A stretch of 64,000 nt of DNA from Pararobbsia silviterrae (GCF_003628125.1 NZ_RBZU01000001.1:620001-684000); one strand, 5' to 3'; positions 27,328 through 36,917 are shown, numbered from the stretch's first letter. Notes: generated by a model not told the origin, from the sequence alone. Numbers and translations: made by a program.

Positions 27328-28035
27328 ATGTCCATGACCGTTGCCGCCCAACCCGCGATCGCCGCGATCAATCATCTTCTTGCGCGTGAAGCCTGGGCGC
27401 GCGAGAAGCTCGTGCCCTATGCCGGACGCCGCGCGCGCATTGCGTTGCCGCTCGGCAGCCTCGATCTCGAAGTGCGGGCCGACGGCCTGTTCGGCCACGC
27501 TGCCGACGCGTCCGCGGCGCCGGGCGATGCGCAGCCGGCGACCGATGCCGCCGGCGCGTCGTCCGCGCAGGGCGAGCGGGCATTCGACGTGACGATCACG
27601 GTCGAAGCCGGCGCCGCGCCCGCGTTTGTCTCGGGCGGTCAGGCTGGCGCGATGAAGCATATCCGGATCGAGGGCGATGCCGAATTCGCGACGGCGCTCG
27701 GCTATCTCGCGGAACATCTGCGCTGGGAGCCCGAGGAAGACCTCGCGAAGCTGATCGGCGACGCGGGCGCGCATCGCGCGGCGAGCCTCGCGCGCGAGGT
27801 CGCGGATCGCGCGCGGCGCACGGGGCGCAATTTCATCGAATCGATCGCCGAATATCTGCTCGACGAAGATCCTCAACTCGTTCGACGCGGCGAACTCGAC
27901 GCGCTCGTTCACACGCTCACGCAGACGCGAGACGCGGTGGCGCGCCTCGAAAAGCGGCTCGAGCGGCTTGAGCGGACATCGCCCGGCGCGCGTCCGCCGG
28001 GCGGCGCGCCGACTTCAGCGGACGGGAATCGCTGA
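27328..28035 (+). CDS. ubiJ: ubiquinone biosynthesis accessory factor, SCP2 domain
   Basis: A 235-residue SCP2-type lipid-binding protein of the UbiJ kind. The SCP2 fold spans about residues 40-145 ([41 protein letters not shown]). The C-terminal part is helical and probably coiled-coil ([19 protein letters not shown]). An Ala/Asp/Gly-rich insertion of about 25 residues (residues 56-82) interrupts the beta strands. Its place between ubiE and ubiB, with a 1-base overlap into ubiB (TGATG), supports the call. UbiJ carries intermediates for the ubiquinone enzymes. Confidence 0.85.
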   Translation: MSMTVAAQPAIAAINHLLAREAWAREKLVPYAGRRARIALPLGSLDLEVRADGLFGHAADASAAPGDAQPATDAAGASSAQGERAFDVTITVEAGAAPAFVSGGQAGAMKHIRIEGDAEFATALGYLAEHLRWEPEEDLAKLIGDAGAHRAASLAREVADRARRTGRNFIESIAEYLLDEDPQLVRRGELDALVHTLTQTRDAVARLEKRLERLERTSPGARPPGGAPTSADGNR

Positions 28036-29609
28036 TGCGCGCGCTTCGATCCATCAAGATCTTCTTCACGATCTGGCGCTACGGCCTCGACGAACTCGTG
28101 CTGTCGATGTTCCGTGGCCGCGGCGTGCGCATGCTGCTCCAGGCGATCACGTTCGGCCGCCGTCTCGACGCCGTGCCGCGCGGCGTGCGTCTGCGCCTCG
28201 CGCTGGAAAGTCTCGGCCCGATCTTCGTCAAGTTCGGCCAGGTGCTGTCGACGCGCCGCGATCTGCTCGCGCCCGATATCGCCGTCGAACTCGCGAAATT
28301 GCAGGACCAGGTGCCGCCGTTCAGCTCGGCGCTCGCGGTGTCGATCATTGAAAAGGCGCTCGGCAAGCCGGTCGACGTGTTGTTCGACGATTTCGAAGCG
28401 GTGCCCGTCGCGAGCGCGTCGATCGCGCAGGTGCATTTCGCGAAGATCAAGTCGGGCCAGCATGCGGGCAAGTCCGTCGCGATCAAGGTGCTGCGACCGA
28501 ACATGCTGCCCGTGATCGACAGCGACCTCGCGCTCATGCGCGACCTCGCGCGCTGGGCCGAGCGTTTGTGGGCCGACGGCAAGCGTCTGCGGCCGCGCGA
28601 AGTTGTCGCCGAGTTCGACAAGTATCTGCACGACGAACTCGATCTGATGCGCGAGGCCGCGAACGCGAGCCAATTGCGGCGCAATTTCCTCGGTCTCGAT
28701 CTGCTGCTCGTGCCCGAGATGTATTGGGAGTTCTGCAGCCAGCAAGTCATCGTGATGGAGCGCATGGTCGGCGTGCCGATCTCGCAGGTCGACACGTTGC
28801 GCGCCGCGGGCGTCGATATTCCGCGGCTCGCGCGCGAAGGGGTCGAGATCTTCTTCACGCAGGTGTTCCGCGACGGCTTTTTTCACGCGGACATGCATCC
28901 GGGCAATATCCAGGTCAGCCTCGCGAACGAGACGTTCGGCCGCTATATCGCGCTCGATTTCGGCATCGTCGGCGCGCTCTCGGACTTCGACAAGAACTAC
29001 CTCGCGCAGAATTTCCTCGCGTTCTTCAAGCGCGACTACCACCGTGTGGCGACGCTCCACCTCGAGTCGGGCTGGGTGCCGCCCGATACGCGCGTCGAAG
29101 AACTCGAAGGTGCGATACGGGCCGTTTGCGAGCCGTATTTCGACAAGGCGCTCAAGGATATTTCGCTGGGTCAGGTGCTGATGCGGCTGTTTCAGACGTC
29201 GCGCCGCTTTCAGGTCGAGATCCAGCCGCAGCTCGTGTTGCTCCAGAAGACGCTGCTCAATGTCGAAGGACTGGGCCGCGAACTGGATCCCGAACTCGAT
29301 CTCTGGAAGACGGCCAAGCCCTACCTCGAACGCTGGATGGCCGAACAGATCGGTCCGCGCGGGTGGCTCGAACGGCTCAAGGTCGAGATTCCGCAGTGGA
29401 GCAAGACCTTGCCGCAATTGCCGCGGCTCGTGCATCAGTTGCTGATCGACACGCAGCGCGACGTCGACGACAGCGACACGTTGATGAAGGCCGTTCTGCT
29501 CGAACAGCAGCGCATGAACAAACTGCTTCACGGACTGTTGCTGTTTGCGATTGCCGCCGGGGTCGGCGTGCTCGGCACGCATCTGTGGACGATGTGGTTC
29601 GGTCATTGA
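28035..29609 (+). CDS. ubiB: ubiquinone biosynthesis ATPase/kinase-like protein
   Basis: A 524-residue ADCK/ABC1 family protein needed for ubiquinone synthesis. The KxGQ motif is in [15 protein letters not shown], the alanine-rich loop in [14 protein letters not shown], the catalytic segment [11 protein letters not shown] near residue 287, and the metal-binding ALDFGIVG near residue 312. The last 25 residues form a membrane helix ([21 protein letters not shown]). It overlaps ubiJ by 1 base, so the two are likely translationally coupled. Confidence 0.97.
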   Translation: MRALRSIKIFFTIWRYGLDELVLSMFRGRGVRMLLQAITFGRRLDAVPRGVRLRLALESLGPIFVKFGQVLSTRRDLLAPDIAVELAKLQDQVPPFSSALAVSIIEKALGKPVDVLFDDFEAVPVASASIAQVHFAKIKSGQHAGKSVAIKVLRPNMLPVIDSDLALMRDLARWAERLWADGKRLRPREVVAEFDKYLHDELDLMREAANASQLRRNFLGLDLLLVPEMYWEFCSQQVIVMERMVGVPISQVDTLRAAGVDIPRLAREGVEIFFTQVFRDGFFHADMHPGNIQVSLANETFGRYIALDFGIVGALSDFDKNYLAQNFLAFFKRDYHRVATLHLESGWVPPDTRVEELEGAIRAVCEPYFDKALKDISLGQVLMRLFQTSRRFQVEIQPQLVLLQKTLLNVEGLGRELDPELDLWKTAKPYLERWMAEQIGPRGWLERLKVEIPQWSKTLPQLPRLVHQLLIDTQRDVDDSDTLMKAVLLEQQRMNKLLHGLLLFAIAAGVGVLGTHLWTMWFGH

Positions 29610-29754
29610 GCCGGCGATCGGATGACTCGATGACGCGGTAACTCGAAGAACCGGCGACCTGGTCGCGATGGCGGGTTGAATGCGCGCACGCGGGTGTCGT
29701 GGTCCGGATGTGATCGAAGGGCGCCGTCCAGGCGCTATAGCGGGAACCGTCGAA

Positions 29755-30528
29755 ATGAGCCAGCCCAGTCGCGATCAGTTTGCTTTCCATGACCCCGCGC
29801 GCCCCGAGTTCTGGAGCGAGCGGTTCGACAAGGGGTTCACGCCCTGGGACCAGCATGGCGTGCCGCGCGTGTTCGAGACGTTCGCGGGCGACGTCCTGCG
29901 CGGCGATCGGGTGTTCGGCGGCATGCCCGTCGCCGCGGTGCAAGGGGGACATGCCGCGGCGGCCGTCGAACGCGATCGGCATCGTTTGCGTACCTCGAAC
30001 GACCCGAACGACCCCAGCCACCCAAGCAGCCCAAGCAGCCCAAGCCGGCCTGACGCCCGCTTACCCCACGTGCTGATCCCCGGCTGCGGCCGCGCCTACG
30101 AGGCCCGGTGGCTCGTCGAACACGGCTTCGCGGTCGAGGCGATCGATTTTTCGCCGACAGCCGTGGCCGTCGCGCGCGAGCAGCTCGGTGCGTCGCACGC
30201 CGATATCGTGCGCGAGGCCGATTTCTTCGACTTCACACCCGCTCGCGAGATCGACTGGATCTACGAGCGTACGTTCTTCTGCGCGCTGCCGCCTGCGATG
30301 CGGCCCGCTTATGCGGACCGCATGGCCGATTTGCTGCCGCGCGGCGGCGTGCTCGCGGGGCTGTTCTTCGTCACGCACAAGCCGTCGGGGCCGCCGTTCG
30401 GCACATCGCTCGACGAGCTCCACCGTCTGCTCGACCCGGCGTTCGAATGCCTGAGAGAGCGCGAGGTCGACGATTCGATGGCGCTGTTCGCGGGCGTCGA
30501 GCGTTGGCTCGAATGGCGCCGCCGCTAG
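29755..30528 (+). CDS. TPMT-family methyltransferase with repeat insertion
   Basis: A 257-residue SAM-dependent methyltransferase of the thiopurine methyltransferase type: FWSERFDKGFTPWDQHGVPR at the start, then the SAM loop HVLIPGCGRAYEARWL and the conserved IDWIYERTFFCALPPAMRPAYADRM. Between DVLRG (near residue 50) and the SAM loop sits an extra stretch of about 50 residues, ending in six xxP tripeptides (NDP NDP SHP SSP SSP SRP). This is not typical of the family and is encoded by a 9-bp tandem repeat. The frame is intact. The substrate is unknown. Confidence 0.85.
   Translation: MSQPSRDQFAFHDPARPEFWSERFDKGFTPWDQHGVPRVFETFAGDVLRGDRVFGGMPVAAVQGGHAAAAVERDRHRLRTSNDPNDPSHPSSPSSPSRPDARLPHVLIPGCGRAYEARWLVEHGFAVEAIDFSPTAVAVAREQLGASHADIVREADFFDFTPAREIDWIYERTFFCALPPAMRPAYADRMADLLPRGGVLAGLFFVTHKPSGPPFGTSLDELHRLLDPAFECLREREVDDSMALFAGVERWLEWRRR
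29994..30047. repeat. in-frame nonamer repeat inside the methyltransferase gene
   Basis: About six 9-bp units, three of them almost identical (CCCAAGCAG at 30021, 30030 and CCCAAGCCG at 30039). The core AAGCC resembles the intergenic arrays. The unit length keeps the reading frame, producing a proline-containing tripeptide repeat. Confidence 0.85.
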
Positions 30529-30624
30529 GCCGTGCGGGCTCTCGACGCGCGGCCGCGCGAGGGCCCGTGTCGAACGGATCGGGGCCGTGTACGTCGCGCC
30601 GATCTTGCATTTCGGCTTTCCGTC

Positions 30625-30630
30625 TATAAT
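30625..30630 (+). promoter_or_regulatory. -10 box for the fmdB-DUF502-aspS run
   Basis: A perfect TATAAT lies 36 bases before the FmdB start codon. A poor -35 (ATCTTG, 17 bases upstream) accompanies it. It would drive the three genes that follow in close succession. Confidence 0.5.
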
Positions 30631-30665
30631 TCAGGGTTTTGCGTCACCTGTCAGGGATACCAGTC

Positions 30666-31034
30666 ATGCCGATCTATGCTTACCGGTGCGAATCGTGCGG
30701 TTTCGCGCAGGATCTCTTGCGCAAGATCTCCGATCCGCCGTTGTCCGTATGCCCCGAGTGCAATAAGGACACCTTTCGCAAGCAAGTGACGGCCGCGGGG
30801 TTCCAGCTCAAGGGCAGCGGTTGGTATGTCACGGATTTCCGCAACAATGGCGGTGCCCCGGCGACGACGGGCAAGACGGGCGCGGCCGCGACGAGCGGCG
30901 GCGCCGAGTCGGCCTCGACGGCCGGCAGCGAGACGTCGTCGGCAGCGACCTCGGAATCGTCGTCCACCGCGTCGGCGGCTCCGGCCTCGAGTTCGGGCGC
31001 AGCGTCCTCCGACGGCGCGGCGTCTTCTTCCTAG
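30666..31034 (+). CDS. FmdB-type zinc ribbon protein
   Basis: A 122-residue protein. The N-terminal zinc ribbon starts MPIYAYRCESCG and closes with VCPECN, giving four cysteines, as in the FmdB/PF09723 family thought to be regulatory. The C-terminal half (residues 65-122) is almost only Ser, Ala, Thr and Gly, a probably disordered tail. AGGGAT lies before the ATG. It precedes a DUF502 gene by 9 bp, a pair often found together upstream of aspS in Burkholderiaceae. Confidence 0.9.
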   Translation: MPIYAYRCESCGFAQDLLRKISDPPLSVCPECNKDTFRKQVTAAGFQLKGSGWYVTDFRNNGGAPATTGKTGAAATSGGAESASTAGSETSSAATSESSSTASAAPASSSGAASSDGAASSS

Positions 31035-31043
31035 ACAAGACCG

Positions 31044-31703
31044 ATGACAGCAAAGACTGCGAAGACGACCAAGAAAGTCACGCTCAAGACGTACTTCCTG
31101 ACCGGCCTGCTCGTGCTGGTGCCGCTGGCGATCACGCTCTGGGTGCTCGGGCTCGTGATCGGCACGATGGATCAGACGCTGAACCTGTTGCCCAGCGCGT
31201 GGCAGCCCGAGCGCCTGCTCGGCTACAACCTGCCCGGCATCGGCGCCGTGCTCACGCTCGTCTTCATTTTCATCGTGGGCCTGCTCACGCAGAATTTCAT
31301 CGGGCAGAAGCTCGTCATGTGGTGGGAGACGCTGCTCGCGCACATTCCGATCGTCGGGCCGCTCTACACGAGCGTCAAGCAGGTGTCCGATACGCTGCTG
31401 TCGAGCAGCGGCAATGCGTTCCGCAAGGCGCTGCTGATCGAATATCCGCGCAAGGGCTGCTTCACGATCGCGTTCATGACGGGGATTCCGGGCGGCGACG
31501 TCGCGAATCACCTGCACGGCGATCATGTGAGCGTCTATGTGCCGACGACGCCGAACCCGACGTCGGGATTCTTTCTGATGTTGCCGCGTAGCGAGGTCGT
31601 CGAACTCGACATGACCGTCGACGCGGCGCTGAAGTACATCGTGTCGATGGGCGTGGTGGCGCCGAGCGCGCCGGTGCGACGCCAGATCGATCCGCCGCTG
31701 TAA
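31044..31703 (+). CDS. DUF502 membrane protein
   Basis: A 219-residue inner-membrane protein with two N-terminal helices (YFLTGLLVLVPLAITLWVLGLVIG and GIGAVLTLVFIFIVGLLTQNFIG) and the conserved IPIVGPLYTSVKQVSDTLLSSSGNAFRKALLIEYPRKG that defines DUF502. The C-terminal part should be cytoplasmic. The function is unknown. It lies 62 bp before aspS. Confidence 0.92.
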   Translation: MTAKTAKTTKKVTLKTYFLTGLLVLVPLAITLWVLGLVIGTMDQTLNLLPSAWQPERLLGYNLPGIGAVLTLVFIFIVGLLTQNFIGQKLVMWWETLLAHIPIVGPLYTSVKQVSDTLLSSSGNAFRKALLIEYPRKGCFTIAFMTGIPGGDVANHLHGDHVSVYVPTTPNPTSGFFLMLPRSEVVELDMTVDAALKYIVSMGVVAPSAPVRRQIDPPL

Positions 31704-31765
31704 GTATCGAAGTTCCCTATACCGAATACACGAAGCAACGAAGCTACTGAGCGAAAGTCCATATC

Positions 31766-33571
31766 ATGTCGATGAGAACTCAATACTGCGGGCTGGTGAC
31801 TGAAGCCCTGCTCGGCCAGACCGTTTCCCTGTGCGGCTGGGTCCATCGCCGCCGCGACCATGGCGGCGTGATCTTCATCGATCTGCGCGACCGTGAAGGC
31901 CTGGTCCAGGTCGTCTGCGACCCCGATCGCGCCGAGATGTTCGCGGTGGCCGAAGGCGTGCGCAACGAATATTGCGTGCGCGTGTCGGGCCTCGTGCGCG
32001 CGCGTCCGGCCGGCACCGAGAATGCGGGTCTCAACAGCGGCAAGATCGAAGTGCTCTGCCATGAGCTCGAAGTGTTGAATCCGTCGATCACGCCGCCGTT
32101 CCAGCTCGACGACGACAACCTCTCGGAAACGACGCGCCTCACGCATCGCGTGCTCGATCTGCGCCGTCCGCAGATGCAACAGAATCTGCGTCTGCGTTAT
32201 CGCGTCGCGATGGAAGTCCGCAAGTATCTCGACGCGCAAGGCTTCATCGACATCGAGACGCCGATGCTCACGAAGAGCACGCCGGAAGGCGCGCGCGACT
32301 ATCTCGTGCCGTCGCGCGTGAACCCGGGCCATTTCTTCGCGCTGCCGCAGTCGCCGCAGTTGTTCAAGCAGATGCTCATGGTGGCGAACTTCGATCGCTA
32401 CTACCAGATCACGAAGTGCTTCCGTGACGAGGACCTGCGCGCCGATCGTCAGCCCGAATTCACGCAGATCGATTGCGAAACGTCGTTCCTCGGCGAGCAG
32501 GAGATTCGCGACCTGTTCGAGACGATGATCCGGACCGTGTTCCGCAACACGATGAACGTCGACCTCGGTGACTCGATCCCCGTCATGAAGTACGAAGAGG
32601 CGATGCGCCGCTTCGGCTCGGACAAGCCCGATCTGCGCGTGAAGCTCGAATTCACCGAGCTGACCGACGCGATGCAGGATGTCGAGTTCAAGGTCTTCAG
32701 CACGCCCGCGAATACGAAGGACGGGCGCGTCGCCGCATTGCGCGTGCCGCATGGCGGCGAGCTTTCGCGCGGCGATATCGACAGCTATACGGATTTCGTC
32801 AAGATCTACGGCGCGAAGGGTCTCGCGTGGATCAAGGTCAACGAAGTCGCGAAGGGCCGCGACGGTCTGCAAAGCCCGATCGTCAAGAACCTGCACGACG
32901 CGGCGGTCGCGACGATCCTCGAGCGCACGGGTGCGCAAGACGGCGACATCATTTTCTTCGCGGCGGATCGCGCGAAGGTCGTCAACGACAGTCTCGGCGC
33001 ATTGCGTCTGAAGATCGGCCATTCGGACTTCGGCGTCGAGAAGGGCTTGTCGGAACAGGCATGGCGTCCGCTGTGGGTCGTCGATTTCCCGATGTTCGAG
33101 TACGACGAAGAGAACTCGCGCTGGGTGGCGGCGCACCATCCGTTCACGAGCCCGAAGGACGAGCACGTCGACTATCTCGAAGCCGATCCGGGCCGTTGCC
33201 TCGCGAAGGCGTACGACATGGTGCTCAACGGCTGGGAAATCGGCGGCGGATCGGTCCGGATTCACCGTGAGGAGATTCAGAGCAAGGTGTTCCGCGCGAT
33301 GAAGATCGGCGCCGAGGAAGCCCGCGACAAGTTCGGCTTCCTGCTCGACGCGCTCCAGTACGGCGCGCCGCCGCATGGCGGTATCGCATTCGGCCTCGAC
33401 CGCATCGTCACGATGATGGCCGGCGCGGATTCGATTCGCGACGTGATCGCGTTCCCGAAGACGCAGCGCGCGCAATGTCTGCTCACGCAGGCGCCGAGCG
33501 AAGTCGACGAAAAGCAACTGCGCGAGTTGCATATCCGCCTGCGCACGCAGGAGCCCGCGAAGACGGTCTGA
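31766..33571 (+). CDS. aspS: aspartate--tRNA ligase
   Basis: A class II bacterial-type AspRS of 601 residues. The order is an N-terminal OB-fold anticodon-binding domain ([26 protein letters not shown]), the catalytic domain with motif 2 ([23 protein letters not shown]), the bacterial GAD insertion (about residues 290-420), and motif 3 ([13 protein letters not shown]). The ATG at 31766 lacks a strong ribosome binding site; a second ATG two codons later is possible. A strong terminator follows. Whether it discriminates Asp from Asn tRNA cannot be told by eye. Confidence 0.98.
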   Translation: MSMRTQYCGLVTEALLGQTVSLCGWVHRRRDHGGVIFIDLRDREGLVQVVCDPDRAEMFAVAEGVRNEYCVRVSGLVRARPAGTENAGLNSGKIEVLCHELEVLNPSITPPFQLDDDNLSETTRLTHRVLDLRRPQMQQNLRLRYRVAMEVRKYLDAQGFIDIETPMLTKSTPEGARDYLVPSRVNPGHFFALPQSPQLFKQMLMVANFDRYYQITKCFRDEDLRADRQPEFTQIDCETSFLGEQEIRDLFETMIRTVFRNTMNVDLGDSIPVMKYEEAMRRFGSDKPDLRVKLEFTELTDAMQDVEFKVFSTPANTKDGRVAALRVPHGGELSRGDIDSYTDFVKIYGAKGLAWIKVNEVAKGRDGLQSPIVKNLHDAAVATILERTGAQDGDIIFFAADRAKVVNDSLGALRLKIGHSDFGVEKGLSEQAWRPLWVVDFPMFEYDEENSRWVAAHHPFTSPKDEHVDYLEADPGRCLAKAYDMVLNGWEIGGGSVRIHREEIQSKVFRAMKIGAEEARDKFGFLLDALQYGAPPHGGIAFGLDRIVTMMAGADSIRDVIAFPKTQRAQCLLTQAPSEVDEKQLRELHIRLRTQEPAKTV

Positions 33572-33605
33572 CGACGTCGCGGCGCGCTTCGGCATTCGAC
33601 GCACG

Positions 33606-33636
33606 ACCTCCCGGTGAAAGCCGGGAGGTTTTTTTT
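33606..33636 (+). terminator. intrinsic terminator of aspS
   Basis: A perfect 8-bp stem CCTCCCGG/CCGGGAGG (33607-33614 with 33621-33628), loop TGAAAG, followed by eight T. It lies 35 bases after the aspS stop and directly at the truncated end of the Abi-like gene on the other strand. Confidence 0.95.
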
Positions 33637-33905
33637 CGCCTCATACTTCGCTGAGGATGGGCGAACAGGTCGGGAAGGTCGTACCAGCATGGTGTGTCGA
33701 ATGCCGTCGTGAACGTCGTGTGAACCTTGTTTCGCAGCGATACCTCGAGCAGATGCAGCCCGTGCGTCAGACGCTGGCAGACGTCCATGTTGTGCACGTA
33801 GCGCGCGACGAGGTTGAGGTTCGACGATCGCGCCGCATGATCGTGGTACTTGTCGAGTCGCGGGGCCGACAAGGTCAGAATCAACTGGTCGTAAAAGTCT
33901 TCCAT
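33630..33905 (-). pseudogene. truncated Abi-like (abortive infection) gene
   Basis: Starts at an ATG with AAGGAG 8 bases upstream. The first 92 codons (MEDFYDQLILTLSAPRLDKY..., then LHLLEVSLRNKVHTTFTTAF and CWYDLPDLF) resemble the N-terminal part of Abi-like proteins of the Abi_2/AbiF kind, where the LEVSLRNKVH motif with its RNxxH residues is strongly conserved. Full-length members have roughly 200-300 residues. Here the similarity stops at the aspS terminator, and the frame then runs antisense into aspS without family similarity. The gene has thus lost its C-terminal half. The start and the leader RNA are intact. It could be a remnant or a minimal protein still expressed. Confidence 0.7.
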
Positions 33906-33941
33906 TCCTAAACTCCTTGCATGATAGAGTTGCGCTCGTAT

Positions 33942-34048
33942 GCCCCGGCTCTGTCTTCTCCTGGCCACGCCCGCGCAAGCGGAGTGCCAAACAGTCAGTG
34001 CTCAGACTCCGGGGCGGAACGGAAAGGGCGCCTAATAAGCGCCCTTTC
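33942..34048 (-). ncRNA. candidate structured RNA upstream of the Abi-like gene
   Basis: On the minus strand a 10-bp hairpin with a 7-base loop (arms 34022-34031 and 34039-34048) is followed by a region closed by a long-range 7-bp helix GCCCCGG/CCGGGGC (34009-34015 with 33942-33948). Inside are TCTG/CAGA and a stem GGCAC...CCGC-TTGC-GCGG...GTGGCC with small bulges. It ends 36 bases before the Abi-like start codon. Conserved RNAs have been described upstream of abiF-type genes; identity with that motif is inferred from position and structure, and I could not search for it. Confidence 0.5.
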
Positions 34049-34222
34049 GCATTGGTGTGTGCAGGGGATGCAATGCACCGCGGACTTCGACAAGCGTCGC
34101 ACAGGTCATACGCCTTGGGCCGTCGATAGCCCATTGTTGGTCTTTTGGCCATCGCGCCATTTCAACGCTCGCCTGCTATCGTTACGGTGTTTTCACTCCC
34201 GTCACCGACAGCGGCAATCGCA

Positions 34223-34693
34223 ATGCGGCCTTTCAAGATTCCCGAATCCGTCCTCGTCGTCATCCACACGGCCGAGCTCGACGTGCTGCTGATCGAGCGC
34301 GCCGACCGGCCCGGCTTCTGGCAATCGGTAACGGGATCGAAGGATCGGCTCGACGAGCCCTTGCTCGATGTCGCCGCGCGCGAGGTCGGCGAGGAAACGG
34401 GTATCGCCGTCGGGACCGATCGCGTGCCGCGCACGGCATTGGCCGATTGGCGTCATACGATCGACTACGAGATCTATCCGGTGTGGCGCCATCGCTATGC
34501 GCCCGGCGTCGTGCGCAACACCGAGCACTGGTTCGGACTCACGGTGCCGCGCGATATCGACGTCGTACTCGCGCCGCGCGAGCATACGGACTGGGTCTGG
34601 CTGCCATATCGCGAGGCCGCCGAGCGCTGCTTCTCGCGATCGAACGCGCAAGCGATCCTTGAACTGCCGCACCGTCTGCGGACCGCCGCATGA
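34223..34693 (+). CDS. nudB: dihydroneopterin triphosphate diphosphatase
   Basis: A 156-residue Nudix hydrolase. The Nudix box is GSKDRLDEPLLDVAAREVGEETGI near residue 39, with the REVGEETG core intact. The start RPFKIPESVLVVIHTAELDVLLIERADRPGFWQSVTGS and WRHRYAPGVVRNTEHWFGL match NudB, which removes pyrophosphate from dihydroneopterin triphosphate in folate synthesis. The ATG at 34223 gives the family length. The aspS-nudB-cardiolipin synthase order supports the call. It overlaps the next gene by 4 bases (ATGA). Confidence 0.95.
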   Translation: MRPFKIPESVLVVIHTAELDVLLIERADRPGFWQSVTGSKDRLDEPLLDVAAREVGEETGIAVGTDRVPRTALADWRHTIDYEIYPVWRHRYAPGVVRNTEHWFGLTVPRDIDVVLAPREHTDWVWLPYREAAERCFSRSNAQAILELPHRLRTAA

Positions 34694-36006
34694 CGCCGAA
34701 CCCCGACAACGCGATGCGACCTGCGCGAGCCCAGGAGTTCGCGTCGCCCGGGTTGGGGTCCGGGTCTGGATCCGAGCACGAGCACGAGTCCGCCCACCCC
34801 GCGAGCGACACCGCGCGCGCATTTCCGAAAGCGCGCGGCAGCGCGCGTCTCGCGTTTTCGGCCGGCAATCGCCTGCGCTTGTTCCGCTCGGGCGACGCGT
34901 ATTTCGAGGCGCTCGTCGAACGGATCCGCGCGGCCACGCGATGCGTCGTGCTCGAGGTCTATATCTTCAGCGACGACGACGCCGGCGAGAAGGTCTCCGC
35001 GGCGCTTGTCGACGCGGCACGGCGCGGGATCGACGTGCGCGTGATCACCGACGGCATCGGCACCCATCGCGTGCTGAGGTTCTACGACGACTGGCGCGCG
35101 CACGGCGTGCGCTTCCGGATCTTCAATCCGCATCTGTTCGGCCGTTTCGGCTTTGCGCGCACGCACCGCAAGATCGCGTCGATCGACGAGACGATCAGCT
35201 TCGTCGGCGGCATCAATATCGTCGACGATCTCGAAAACGAAGGCGTCCGGCTCGATGCGCCCCGATGGGACTTCGCGGTCGAGCTGATCGGCCCGGTCGC
35301 CTCCGAGGTCGATGCCGCGTTCGATCTTCAATGGCAACGGCTTGACCGGAATCCGGTCGCGTCGAGCCTCGAACGCACCTTGGCCTTCGTGCGCCGCACG
35401 CTCACGCCCTCGATCGAAGCCGCTTCGCGCGCGTCCGAGGTCGCCTTTGTCGCGCGCGACAACCTCAATCGCCGGCGCACGATCGAGAAGACCTATCTCC
35501 ATGCGATCGGCCGCGCGCGCGAGGAGATCCTGCTCGCGAATCCGTATTTCGTGCCCGGCCGCAAGCTGCGTCGGGCGCTCGTCGAGGCGGCCGAGCGCGG
35601 TGTCGCCGTGCGCCTGCTGATCGGCCGCAAGGAATTCCGCGTGCTCGACTACGCCGTGCCGTCGCTCTACGGCATGCTGATGGCCGCTGGGGCGCAGATT
35701 GCCGAATACAACAAGACGCTGCTGCACGGCAAGGTCGCCGTCATCGACGGCAACTGGGCGACGGTCGGTTCGTCGAACCTCGACGCGCTGAGCCTCGTGC
35801 TCAACCACGAAGCGAACGTCGTGATCGTCAACGACCCCGTCGTGTCGAGCCTGCGCGAGGCGATCCGCTCGGCGTTCGACGACTCGCCCGCGATCGATCC
35901 GCAGCGCTACGCGGCCCGGCCGCTGCCCGTGCGATTCGTTAACTGGTTCACTTACAACGCGTACCGGCTCGCGATGAAAATGTTGACGATCGGTGAATAC
36001 GATTAG
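34690..36006 (+). CDS. clsB: cardiolipin synthase B (phospholipase D family)
   Basis: A 438-residue phospholipase D-type enzyme with two HKD motifs: THRKIASID followed by FVGGIN (near residue 155) and LHGKVAVID followed by TVGSSN (near residue 345). ClsB-type enzymes join phosphatidyl groups to make cardiolipin at the inner membrane. The first 45 residues are a low-complexity extension (GSGSGSEHEHES) not typical of the family. The translation start overlaps nudB by ATGA, so the extension is really translated unless an internal start is used. Confidence 0.9.
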   Translation: MTPNPDNAMRPARAQEFASPGLGSGSGSEHEHESAHPASDTARAFPKARGSARLAFSAGNRLRLFRSGDAYFEALVERIRAATRCVVLEVYIFSDDDAGEKVSAALVDAARRGIDVRVITDGIGTHRVLRFYDDWRAHGVRFRIFNPHLFGRFGFARTHRKIASIDETISFVGGINIVDDLENEGVRLDAPRWDFAVELIGPVASEVDAAFDLQWQRLDRNPVASSLERTLAFVRRTLTPSIEAASRASEVAFVARDNLNRRRTIEKTYLHAIGRAREEILLANPYFVPGRKLRRALVEAAERGVAVRLLIGRKEFRVLDYAVPSLYGMLMAAGAQIAEYNKTLLHGKVAVIDGNWATVGSSNLDALSLVLNHEANVVIVNDPVVSSLREAIRSAFDDSPAIDPQRYAARPLPVRFVNWFTYNAYRLAMKMLTIGEYD

Positions 36007-36212
36007 ACCGCTCGTTCGAAAAGGCGGCGATCATTGGGCGACACGACGAGACGGCCGCTTGAAACGCCGTCTCGCCCGAACCTCCCCCAGGCCCGCGCGC
36101 GATCCCCAGCGCGTCGGCCCGCCCCGAGGCCGATCCGGCTTCCGGATCCGGCCGTCCCGGTTAGATCACGGTTTCTAATAAAAAGCTTGTGGCACAGGCG
36201 GCCGACACAACA

Positions 36213-36234
36213 CAATAGTACGGCCGTTCGTTTT
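36213..36234. promoter_or_regulatory. possible TetR operator
   Basis: The perfect palindrome ACGGCCGT (36220-36227) lies in an AT-rich context (AATAGTACGGCCGTTCGTTTTT) 40 bp before the tetR start codon. The position suits autoregulation by the TetR-type protein and control of the beta-oxidation genes. Promoter hexamers could not be fixed. Confidence 0.45.
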
Positions 36235-36266
36235 TAGTTTGACATGTTGGGACGGTAGAAAAAGAT

Positions 36267-36866
36267 ATGCGAAAAGGCGAACAAACACGAGCCGCGATTC
36301 TCGATGCGGCGCTCGATCTCGCAAGCCGCGACGGTCTCGAGGGACTGACGATCGGCTTGCTCGCCGAGCGCATGCAGATGAGCAAGAGCGGGGTCTTCGC
36401 GCATTTCGGTTCGCGCGAGGATCTGCAGGTCGAGGTGGTCAAGGAGTATCACCGCCGTTTCGAGCAGGAGGTGTTCTATCCGGCCATTCGCGAGCCGCGC
36501 GGCATGCCGCGTCTGCGCGCGATGATGTGGCGCTGGATCGATCGGCGCGTGCAGGAAGTCACGACGGGCTGCATCTACATCAGCGGCGCCGTCGAGTATG
36601 ACGATCGCGCGGACAGTCCGGTTCGCGAGGAGCTCGTGCAGAGCGTGACGATCTGGCGCGAGGCATTGCTGCGTGCGATCGGTCAGGCGATGGACGAGGG
36701 TCATCTGCGCGAGAACACCGATCCGCAGATGATGGTGTTCGAGCTGTACAGCCTGACGCTCGGCCTGCATCACGACGGACGCTTCCTGCGGCTGGCCAAC
36801 GCGGTCGATATCGCGCGCAGTGCGCTCGAAAAGCTGTTCGATTCATATCAGAGCATCAAAGCTTGA
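36267..36866 (+). CDS. TetR-family regulator of the beta-oxidation cluster
   Basis: A 199-residue regulator with the TetR helix-turn-helix: ILDAALDLASRDGLEGLTIGLLAERMQMSKSGVFAHFGSREDLQ. The C-terminal ligand domain holds VTTGCIYISGAVEYDDR and WREALLRAIGQAM, like regulators of fatty-acid genes in Burkholderia. The gene lies 51 bp before an acyl-CoA dehydrogenase gene on the same strand, so acyl-CoA is the likely effector. The ribosome binding site is weak. Confidence 0.92.
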   Translation: MRKGEQTRAAILDAALDLASRDGLEGLTIGLLAERMQMSKSGVFAHFGSREDLQVEVVKEYHRRFEQEVFYPAIREPRGMPRLRAMMWRWIDRRVQEVTTGCIYISGAVEYDDRADSPVREELVQSVTIWREALLRAIGQAMDEGHLRENTDPQMMVFELYSLTLGLHHDGRFLRLANAVDIARSALEKLFDSYQSIKA

Positions 36867-36917
36867 CGCGTGCGCGGCGAGCCGCCGCGGCGTAGTCGGA
36901 TTTTTTTGGAGAGACAC

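Noticed and set aside
33906..34140. The stem-loops near 34022-34048 as simple terminators of aspS or of nudB
   Set aside because: aspS already has its own terminator at 33606, the stem lacks a T-run on either strand, and it is followed by further paired segments leading to an Abi-like start codon.
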